This document shows positions 1 to 4,816 of a stretch of DNA of 5,093 bases, one piece after another; the first letter of the stretch is position 1; each line of letters begins with the position of its first letter. Source of the stretch: Pseudomonadota bacterium (GTDB lineage Bacteria > Pseudomonadota > Alphaproteobacteria > Caulobacterales > Caulobacteraceae); assembly GCA_023445705.1 (NCBI GenBank), contig JAEXKM010000171.1, positions 1 through 5,093 of the forward strand, given 5' to 3'. The translations under genes and the position numbers were made by a program. The notes under the pieces are model-generated. The model did no database searches, was not told the origin of the DNA, and was given only the letters and a program-made list of their open reading frames with translations.

Positions 1-2
1 TC

Positions 3-83
3 CAGCGTCTTGAGGCCCGCGACTCCTATGGCGGTTCGGAAGGTTCCCGGGCGATCGGGCTGCTAGTTTCCGGGCGGTTCTAA
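3..83 (+). CDS. Possible C-terminal end of an upstream gene (partial)
   Basis: This reading frame enters the window open and stops at TAA 81-83. It encodes 26 residues ending AIGLLVSGRF. The terminal Phe, with hydrophobic or small residues at alternate positions before it (I, L, V, G), resembles the last beta-strand of an outer-membrane barrel protein. A TonB-dependent receptor or other porin would be a sensible neighbour for the reductase further on. The fragment is too short to name. Another frame is also open to TAG at 64-66, and third-position GC does not separate the two, so it may not be coding at all. It does not resemble the MltG C-terminus, which I would have expected somewhere upstream of yicC in many alphaproteobacteria. 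Confidence 0.3.
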   Translation, partial: QRLEARDSYGGSEGSRAIGLLVSGRF

Positions 84-260
84 GGGGCTCAGCGCTCGCA
101 GCGCATCGTTCCACCCACGGGGCCGCAACCGGTGGCCGAGCCGTCGGGGTGGGCCACCCTGATCCCTGGTGGTGCGGGCGGTCCGGCTACGTAGCTTTCC
201 TGACGTGGAGGCCGTTGGGCGGCGTGATAGCTCCTTGGGCGAACCTCGGAGCCAGAACAA
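84..260 (+). promoter_or_regulatory. Non-coding leader of the globin gene with competing GGTGG/CCACC stems
   Basis: No convincing gene lies in these 177 bases. Several complementary blocks do: CCACC 111-115, GGTGGCC 131-137, GGGTGG 147-152, GGCCACC 152-158 and GGTGG 168-172. The 131-137 block can pair perfectly with 152-158 (7 bp, 14-base loop). The CCACC at 154-158 can instead pair with 168-172 (5 bp, 9-base loop), and 111-115 can pair with 131-135. The run GGGTGG-G-CCACCC at 147-159 is an odd-centred dyad that could be a protein operator. A further small stem is GCGCT 92-96 with AGCGC 100-104. No T-tract follows any of the stems, so an intrinsic terminator is not supported. CTGACG at 200-205 is a possible -35, but I see no matching -10. 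The globin ribosome-binding site CGGAG (247-251) sits 9 bases before its ATG. Confidence 0.35.
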
Positions 261-704
261 ATGCGCGAACTTTCTCCCGCCACCTTGGCCATCGTTAAAG
301 CGACCGCGCCCGTGCTCGTCCAGCATGGCGTGGCCATCACCACGCGGATGTATGAGCGCCTGTTCGTGGATCCGGACATCAAGGCCATGTTCGATGCGGC
401 CGCCCAGCAGTCCGGCGAGCAGCCGCGCCGCCTGGCCGCCGCCATCGTCGCCTTCGCGCAGAATGTCGATAACCTGCCGGCCCTGGCGGGAGCGGTCGAA
501 AAGATGGCCGCGCGTCACGTCCAGACCCACGTGCGGGCCGAGCACTATCCCGCCGTCGCCGAAGCGCTGCTGCCGGCCATTCGTGACGTCTTGGGTGAGG
601 CGGCGACCGACGAGGTGCTGGAGGCCTGGGGCGAAGCCTACTGGTTCCTGGCCGACGTGCTGATCGCACGTGAAAACGAAATCTATGAGCTCGAGGCGGC
701 CTGA
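261..704 (+). CDS. Vitreoscilla-type single-domain haemoglobin
   Basis: This 147-residue haem protein belongs to the flavohaemoglobin/VHb globin family, whose members bind O2 and detoxify NO or assist respiration in the cytoplasm. The length matches Vitreoscilla haemoglobin (146), and it can be aligned by eye almost end to end. Shared stretches include ATxPVL..HGVxITT near residues 14-28, EQPxxLA at 53-59, QNxxNLPA at 67-74 and AATDxxLxAWGxAY at 114-127. The key residues are present: Tyr31 (B10), Gln54 (E7) followed by Pro55 as in VHb, proximal His86 (F8), Tyr96 (G5) and the C-terminal Glu before Ile-Tyr (E140). There is no FAD/NAD reductase domain: the stop comes where a full flavohaemoglobin would continue, with no downstream remnant. 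ATG 261 has SD CGGAG at 247-251. It converges with the DUF899 gene, with 5 bases between stops. No NsrR, NorR or FNR-type site was recognised upstream. Confidence 0.95.
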   Translation: MRELSPATLAIVKATAPVLVQHGVAITTRMYERLFVDPDIKAMFDAAAQQSGEQPRRLAAAIVAFAQNVDNLPALAGAVEKMAARHVQTHVRAEHYPAVAEALLPAIRDVLGEAATDEVLEAWGEAYWFLADVLIARENEIYELEAA

Positions 705-709
705 GGTCG

Positions 710-1414
710 CTAGTAGCTGAGTTTCGGATACCAGTCCCCGCCGCGGCCCTCGGGCGTCAGGTCGAGCACTGACCACAGGGCCGCGATGTCGGGCGCATCG
801 CGTGGATCCTGGCCGGGGTCGGCCATGTCCAGGGTCATTTCACTGGCCCAGAACAAGCGGACCACGTCGCCATCGCGGCGGAAGACGACGAGGGCGGGGT
901 TCTCGCTGCCATCGGGGTTGATGAGGCCCAGGTCGTGGGCATAGTCGTCGCCGAGCGTCTGGACGAAGTCGAGGTCTCGCCAGCCGCGTTCCTGGGCGAA
1001 GGCGAGTTGGCGCTCGACCGGGCTGCGGCCCAATATCTTCAAGGCGATACGCTGCTTGATGTCGGCGCCGTTGCCGTTCACGGCCCCGAGCCAGTTGGTG
1101 CACATCGGGCAGGGGCGTTCCCGCTCGGGACCATACATCCAGAAATAGGTCATCAGCGTCGGCTTGCCGTCGAACAGGTCAAGGAGACCAAGTTCCGCGC
1201 CGTTCTCGTCCTTGAAGCGATAGTCCTTGGCGATGATGGGGCCGTCGGGAAGGGCCTGGCGTTGCGCCGCCAGGCGCGTCATCTGCCGCCGAAATTCGAT
1301 CTCCTGTGCGAGGAGGTCCCGGCGCGCGGCGCGGTAGGCGTCGCTTTCGCCCGGAAAGGGCGTGCGCCCCATGGCTGCGAGTTCCCCTGCGGGAACCAGG
1401 GCATTGGCGTCCAT
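710..1414 (-). CDS. DUF899 family thioredoxin-like protein
   Basis: This 234-residue protein is of the DUF899 family. These are predicted cytoplasmic thioredoxin-fold proteins, sometimes labelled dithiol-disulfide isomerases, but their reaction is not established. Family marks are FPGESDAYRAAR near residues 20-31, a basic helical segment, LLDLFDGKPTL at 77-87, the active-site-like C102-P-M-C105, and a C-terminal LDLTPEGRGGDWYP (217-230) after a VVFRRDGDVVRLFWAS strand segment. There is no signal peptide. I chose ATG 1414 because an AGAGGAG Shine-Dalgarno lies 6 bases upstream. An in-frame GTG at 1432 would add six residues but would put that SD inside the coding sequence. A four-codon ATG-to-TGA mini-ORF (1443-1429) precedes it on the same strand and may be chance. 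It is transcribed divergently from the reductase gene and converges on the globin. A redox role is likely; the substrate is unknown. Confidence 0.92.
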   Translation of the reverse strand: MDANALVPAGELAAMGRTPFPGESDAYRAARRDLLAQEIEFRRQMTRLAAQRQALPDGPIIAKDYRFKDENGAELGLLDLFDGKPTLMTYFWMYGPERERPCPMCTNWLGAVNGNGADIKQRIALKILGRSPVERQLAFAQERGWRDLDFVQTLGDDYAHDLGLINPDGSENPALVVFRRDGDVVRLFWASEMTLDMADPGQDPRDAPDIAALWSVLDLTPEGRGGDWYPKLSY

Positions 1415-1590
1415 CGAGGTTCTCCTCTTCACTTGCGGAACATGCGCGCGCCGGCTTCGGTTGCGCCTTCAAGCGGCGAGGTGAGGAGCGACTATGCCCC
1501 AGTTTTTCCGTCGCGACTTGTTCAGATACAGACAAGACATAAATAAGATATATCGATAAAGGTCTGTCAGAACGAGTTGTGAGGTCGACC
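1415..1590. promoter_or_regulatory. Divergent promoter region with AT-rich core and inverted repeat
   Basis: This 176-base region separates the starts of the divergent DUF899 and reductase genes. Bases 1519-1560 form a sharp AT-rich island in otherwise GC-rich DNA. Toward the reductase, TTCAGA (1521-1526) and TAAGAT (1544-1549) are 17 bases apart, each 4/6 to the sigma70 consensus. Toward DUF899, CTGACA (complement of 1565-1570) is 5/6 to a -35, and TCTTAT (complement of 1543-1548) follows at 16 bases. The two candidates overlap face to face, so one bound regulator could control both. ACAGAC (1528-1533) and GTCTGT (1562-1567) form an inverted repeat flanking the core, and TATCGATA (1551-1558) is a perfect 8-bp palindrome inside it. 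A repressor operator is plausible. No regulator gene is in the window. The match to a Fur box is poor. Confidence 0.5.
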
Positions 1591-2376
1591 ATGAGCTTGC
1601 CGGAAACGCAGAGCCCGCCGCCCGCGGCCCAGATCGCCGAGATGATGCGGCGGCGCGGGATGAAGGAATGGACGCTGACCGTGGTTGGTGCGGAGCAGGT
1701 GACGCCACACATGCGACGCGTCACCGTCAAGGTTGAGGGCGACGGCGCCTTCGAGCCCAAGCCTGGGCAGGACATGGTGCTGCTGTTGCCGGACGTCCTG
1801 GGGAACCTGGGGCGTCGTCACTACACGGTCCGGCGCTATGACCCCGCAAGCGGCTTGGCGGATATCGATCTGGTGATTCACAACAAGGTTTCGCCTGGCG
1901 CGCGCTGGGCGTTGGAAGCCGAGCCGGGGGACATCGTCCAGGCATTTGGGCCTCGCGGGCGCAACGTGATCCAGCCGGGGGCGGACTGGCGGCTGTTCGT
2001 CGGCGACGAGACCTGCATTCCTGCCATTCTCGGCATGATCGAGACGCTGCCCGCCGACGCCAAGGCCCATGCGATCATCGAAATCGCAGACGATCGCGAT
2101 CGGCAGGAGCCTCTGGCCGCGAACCAAGCGACGATCGATTGGATTTCCCGTGGCGGCGCCCCCGCTGGGCCCATGAGCGAGGCGTTGATCGAGCGGCTGG
2201 CGGCTTATGCGCCGCCGGACGGACGCGGCCATATCTACGTGCTGGGCGAAACCAGCACGATCCGCCGCCAGCGCCATGATCTGCTGGCCCGCGGCTTCGC
2301 CAAGGACCAGATTTTCGGCGAGGGCTACTGGCGGCCGGGCCGGGTCGGCGGGCACGACCACCTCGAAGAGCACTAA
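1591..2376 (+). CDS. Siderophore-interacting protein family FAD/NAD(P)H ferric reductase
   Basis: This 261-residue protein is of the SIP/ViuB family: cytoplasmic flavoenzymes that use NAD(P)H to reduce ferric siderophores and release iron. The N-terminal FAD-binding barrel carries R76-H-Y-T-V-R81, the flavin-binding R-x-Y-T motif, preceded by PGQDMVLLLPD (58-68). A phosphate-binding segment follows (IHNKVSPGARWALEAEPGD, 96-114). The NAD(P)-binding half has GDETCIPAI (138-146). The YVLGETSTIRRQR segment (216-228) and the C-terminal GYWRPGR (245-251) are typical of the family. In my recollection the GDET motif usually continues with Ala or another small residue, so Cys142 is mildly unusual. Full length for the family; the tail is His/Glu rich. 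ATG 1591 follows GAGG (1581-1584) by 6 bases. An in-frame GTG at 1579 would swallow this SD. No siderophore transport gene is visible nearby, so the true substrate could be another electron acceptor. Confidence 0.92.
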   Translation: MSLPETQSPPPAAQIAEMMRRRGMKEWTLTVVGAEQVTPHMRRVTVKVEGDGAFEPKPGQDMVLLLPDVLGNLGRRHYTVRRYDPASGLADIDLVIHNKVSPGARWALEAEPGDIVQAFGPRGRNVIQPGADWRLFVGDETCIPAILGMIETLPADAKAHAIIEIADDRDRQEPLAANQATIDWISRGGAPAGPMSEALIERLAAYAPPDGRGHIYVLGETSTIRRQRHDLLARGFAKDQIFGEGYWRPGRVGGHDHLEEH

Positions 2377-2453
2377 GGACGCATTCCGGCTCTAGAGCTT
2401 GGCAAACCCGGTCGGCCTGTGCGACCCCTCCGCCTTCTGGCGCGGAGACTTGC
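2377..2453 (+). promoter_or_regulatory. Intergenic region before yicC
   Basis: These 77 bases probably contain the end of the reductase transcript and, possibly, the yicC-gmk promoter. Visible elements are a perfect 10-bp palindrome GCTCTAGAGC (2389-2398) and a small hairpin GGTCG 2410-2414 / CGACC 2422-2426 with a 7-base loop. No T-run follows, so an intrinsic terminator is not convincing. TTGGCA (2399-2404) resembles a -35, but no -10 lies at the right distance. GGAG (2444-2447) is the yicC Shine-Dalgarno, 6 bases before its ATG. Confidence 0.3.
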
Positions 2454-3335
2454 ATGCCACTTAGCGGAATGACGGGCTTTGGCCGGGCTGAAGGCGCGGC
2501 AGGCGACTGGAGCTGGGCCGTCGAGGCGCGATCAGTGAATGGTCGCAATCTCGAGGTCCGGTTTCGCGGCCCTCCCGGCTTCGATGGGCTGGACCGAGTG
2601 GCGCGGGACGCCGCACAGGCGCGCTTTGCGCGTGGCCAGCTGACCGTTGGAGTTCAGGCCAAACAGGCGGGCGGCGCCGTCGACGTCCAGATCAACGAGG
2701 AAGTGCTGGCGCGCTATCTGGCCATGGGCGCATCGCTCGTCGCCGCCGGAAAGGCCTCCGCGCCCAGCGTCGATGGCCTGCTGGGACTGCGTGGTGTGAT
2801 CGAGGCGGCGGAGGCCATCGACGATCCGGAAGCCCAGGCCGTCCTGGAGAGCGCGATCGCACTATCCATTGGCGCGGCGCTCGAGGCGCTGTCGACGTCG
2901 CGGCGCGAGGAAGGTCTCGCCTTGACTGCGGTGCTGATCGGTCTGACCGACAAGATCGAGGCGCTGGTCGGCCAGGCCTGGGCCTTGGCTGAAGGGCAGC
3001 CCGCGGCGATCAAGGAGCGCTTCGAGCGCCGGATGACCGAACTGGCCGGCGAGGTGGTCAGTCAGGACAAGATCGTCAACGAAGCGGCGGCGATGGCGGT
3101 GAAGGCCGACGTCCGCGAGGAGCTGGATCGACTGAAGGCTCACGTCGAGGCGGCGCGAACGCATCTGGCCGCCGACGGCCCGCAGGGGAGGCGGCTGGAC
3201 TTCCTGACCCAGGAGTTCATGCGCGAGGCCAACACGCTCTGTTCGAAATCGGCCCTGAGCGCTTTGACGAGCGTCGGCCTGGAGCTTAAGGCGACGATCG
3301 AACAGTTCCGCGAGCAGGTTCAGAACGTGGAATAG
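2454..3335 (+). CDS. yicC: YicC family endoribonuclease
   Basis: This 293-residue member of the YicC/YloC family is full length. Characterised relatives are metal-dependent endoribonucleases that act on RNA in the cytoplasm, including small-RNA turnover in E. coli. The N-terminal domain begins with the signature MTGFGR (6-11), then RSVNGRNLEVRFR (26-38). The C-terminal DUF1732-type domain has SRREEG (149-154), a long helical stretch with KADVREELDRLKAHV (217-231), then GRRLDFLTQEFMREANTL (245-262) and the family ending EQFREQVQNVE. All the conserved acidic and basic residues of these blocks that I can recognise are present. The ATG at 2454 has SD GGAG (2444-2447). The gmk gene follows after 28 bases, the arrangement seen in many bacteria, so the two are probably co-transcribed. 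In many alphaproteobacteria fabF and mltG precede it; here the reductase gene does instead. Confidence 0.97.
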   Translation: MPLSGMTGFGRAEGAAGDWSWAVEARSVNGRNLEVRFRGPPGFDGLDRVARDAAQARFARGQLTVGVQAKQAGGAVDVQINEEVLARYLAMGASLVAAGKASAPSVDGLLGLRGVIEAAEAIDDPEAQAVLESAIALSIGAALEALSTSRREEGLALTAVLIGLTDKIEALVGQAWALAEGQPAAIKERFERRMTELAGEVVSQDKIVNEAAAMAVKADVREELDRLKAHVEAARTHLAADGPQGRRLDFLTQEFMREANTLCSKSALSALTSVGLELKATIEQFREQVQNVE

Positions 3336-3363
3336 GGCGCCTCGGCGCATCGAAGAGAGACGA

Positions 3364-4020
3364 ATGACTGACGGCCAAGACCACCCCCGCCCCTGGGAAA
3401 CGACCCGCCGGGGCATGCTGCTGCTGGTGTCCAGCCCTTCCGGCGCCGGGAAGACCTCGCTGTCGCGGCGGCTGGTGGCCGACCATGCCGATCTGATGCT
3501 GTCGATCTCCTGCACGACGCGCGCGCCGCGGCCGGGCGAGGAGGAGGGCCGGGAGTACTACTTCGTTGATCGCCCGACGTTCGACGCCATGATCGAACGC
3601 GGCGAATTCCTCGAATGGGCCGATGTTCACGAAAATCGCTACGGCACGCCCAAGGCGCCGGTGATGGCGGCGCTGGAGCAGGGCAAGGACGTCCTGTTCG
3701 ACATCGACTGGCAGGGCGCCAAGCAGGTGGCGGACGCCGCGTCCGCCGATAGCGTGCGGGTCTTTATCCTGCCTCCGTCCTGGGAGGACTTGTCTCGGCG
3801 GCTGCACGCCCGGGCTCAGGACAGCGAGGACGTGATCCAGCGCCGCCTGATCAAGGGCAAGGACGAGATCGAGCATTGGCGACTGTATGACTACGTCATC
3901 GTCAACAAGAACTTCGACCGCGCCTATGCTGACCTAGGCCATATCTACCGGTCGGAGCGCATGAAGCCGGGCCGAAATCCGTGGCTTCCCGAGTTCGTTG
4001 ACGCCCTTCTACGCGAGTAG
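3364..4020 (+). CDS. gmk: Guanylate kinase
   Basis: Cytoplasmic GMP kinase (ATP + GMP to ADP + GDP), an essential step in GTP, dGTP and (p)ppGpp/cyclic-di-GMP precursor supply. The 218 residues cover the whole fold. The P-loop is SSPSGAGKT (23-31). The GMP-binding region has SISCTTRAPRPGE (47-59), with the Arg residues that hold the GMP phosphate, and GREYYF (62-67). EFLEWADVHENRYGT (81-95) supplies further GMP contacts, and DVLFDIDWQGAKQV (109-122) holds the conserved Asp/Gly block. The lid has SRRLHARAQDSEDVIQRRL (144-162), and YDYVIVN (175-181) closes the core. ATG 3364 is preceded by GAGAGA-type purines (3354-3360). This leaves about 17 residues before MLLLVSSPSG, somewhat longer than in E. 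coli Gmk. Met18 (3415) is the alternative start, with no clear SD. It is the second gene of the yicC-gmk operon. Confidence 0.98.
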   Translation: MTDGQDHPRPWETTRRGMLLLVSSPSGAGKTSLSRRLVADHADLMLSISCTTRAPRPGEEEGREYYFVDRPTFDAMIERGEFLEWADVHENRYGTPKAPVMAALEQGKDVLFDIDWQGAKQVADAASADSVRVFILPPSWEDLSRRLHARAQDSEDVIQRRLIKGKDEIEHWRLYDYVIVNKNFDRAYADLGHIYRSERMKPGRNPWLPEFVDALLRE

Positions 4021-4122
4021 CGGGGGCGTCATCTCGCCTGCTTCCTCGACGCCAAGCTGCGCCATGATTGGGACAGCATAGGGTTGGAGCCTGCTTCCGA
4101 GGAATGATCGGAGGTAGGCCGT
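4021..4122 (+). promoter_or_regulatory. Intergenic region after gmk, with SD for a TTG start
   Basis: GGCGTC (4025-4030) and GACGCC (4048-4053) can form a 6-bp stem with a 17-base loop just after the gmk stop. There is no T-tract, so it is at best a weak or Rho-assisted end. GGAGG (4110-4114), a perfect anti-SD match, lies 8 bases before TTG 4123 and decides that start, since no ATG or GTG is better placed. No promoter with both hexamers was recognised, so the downstream gene may be read from the gmk transcript. Confidence 0.4.
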
Positions 4123-4686
4123 TTGCAGCGGGGGCGTTTAAGGCGATTGGCCGTAGCGGGCTCGGTCCTGCTCCACGCCCTATTTGTAGTGGCGCTGTAT
4201 CCACGTCCGAAAGCGTCGCTAGCCGAGCCGGATGCGGCGATCAGCGTGCAGATCGTGCGACGGCCGCCACCTCGGCTCTTGGCGCAGGTCACGGGACGTG
4301 AGCCGGCGAAAGCCCCTCGCGGCGGGCCGGTGCATCTTGATCGGCCCGAGCCGCGAGAGGTCGAGGCGGCGACGGTCGCTCCCGCTGTTCCTGACGCTGA
4401 TGGCGTGCGGCGCGCTCTTCGACAGCGCGTCATGTGCGCGGATCTTTCCGATCTGACTGAGGTCGAGCGGCGGGCATGCGAGGCGCGGGAGGCGACCGCT
4501 CGCCACGCCGAGGCTGCGGGCGCGCCGAAGATCGATCTCAGCCGTGCGGGCGCGTTCGGAAGTGACGGGCAGCCCTATCTGGCGCGCAAGCCGGTCAATG
4601 GCTGCAAGGTGATGGCTGGAGGGCGCGCTGCGCCGTCCGGGCAAGAAGGGGCTGTCGCCGGCGTTGGATGCGCGCTGTCTTTCTAG
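4123..4686 (+). CDS. Uncharacterised TonB-like membrane-anchored protein with four cysteines
   Basis: I do not recognise a named gene here. The 187-residue product begins at TTG with a strong SD. An Arg-rich N-terminus (RGRLRR) precedes a single hydrophobic segment, residues 9-26, containing S14-V-L-L-H18. This is the Ser-x3-His pattern found in the inner-membrane anchors of TonB proteins. The orientation would be cytoplasmic N-terminus, periplasmic remainder. A Pro/Arg-rich, probably disordered linker (about 46-92) follows. Next is a short helical block LRQRVMC-ADLSDLTEVERRAC-EAR (99-122) with C105 and C119, and a Gly-rich tail with C161 and C183. The cysteines could form two disulfides in the periplasm. 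The canonical TonB C-terminal domain (with its YP motif) is absent, so energy transduction is doubtful. It is probably a lineage-restricted envelope protein; similar anchored proteins with a Cys-x13-Cys block seem familiar from Caulobacterales, but that is recollection only. Confidence 0.75.
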   Translation: MQRGRLRRLAVAGSVLLHALFVVALYPRPKASLAEPDAAISVQIVRRPPPRLLAQVTGREPAKAPRGGPVHLDRPEPREVEAATVAPAVPDADGVRRALRQRVMCADLSDLTEVERRACEAREATARHAEAAGAPKIDLSRAGAFGSDGQPYLARKPVNGCKVMAGGRAAPSGQEGAVAGVGCALSF

Positions 4687-4816
4687 GCGCGGCGCCGATC
4701 GCTCACAGGAAAAGCGGCTGGGCCTGTTTGGTTGGACGCCGACTCCTTCGATGGTCTGGGCCTGGGCGCGCGATCCTGTGGATAGCGCGCCGGGCACAAC
4801 CTTGGCGGAGTGGCGC
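4687..4816 (+). promoter_or_regulatory. Intergenic region with strong hairpin
   Basis: These 130 bases separate the TonB-like protein gene from the next start. GGCGCGC (4765-4771) and GCGCGCC (4785-4791) form a perfect 7-bp outer stem. Inside it ATCC (4773-4776) and GGAT (4780-4783) continue the stem after one G/A mismatch, leaving a 3-base TGT loop. No T-tract follows, so it is not a classic terminator. TGTGGATAG (4777-4785) within the hairpin matches 8 of 9 bases of a DnaA box, and GACTC (4741-4745) is a CcrM-type GANTC site. The downstream reading frame is open from 4613, so this region could be coding if translation starts at ATG 4751, though no SD precedes that codon. Confidence 0.4.

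Noticed and set aside
935..1546. Plus-strand open frame opposite DUF899
   Set aside because: The minus-strand product has clear DUF899 motifs and an SD. The antisense frame also covers the divergent promoter island, which no real gene should.
1540..1560. Fur box in the divergent promoter
   Set aside because: The AT-rich bases only loosely resemble the consensus and lack the expected GATAAT hexamer array.
1567..2373. Long minus-strand open frame (268 codons) opposite the reductase gene
   Set aside because: It is a high-GC shadow. The plus strand carries recognisable SIP motifs and a good SD, and the antisense product has no recognisable domain.
3336..3348. GCGCC/GGCGC hairpin between yicC and gmk
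   Set aside because: The loop would be only 2 bases, too tight to form as drawn, and there is no T-tract.
2862..3876. Minus-strand open frames (2862-3515 and 3286-3876) opposite yicC and gmk
   Set aside because: Both genes on the plus strand are unmistakable. The antisense frames are Arg/Pro/Leu-rich shadows with no start signal.
4025..4053. Intrinsic terminator after gmk
   Set aside because: Only a 6-bp stem with a 17-base loop and no T-tract.
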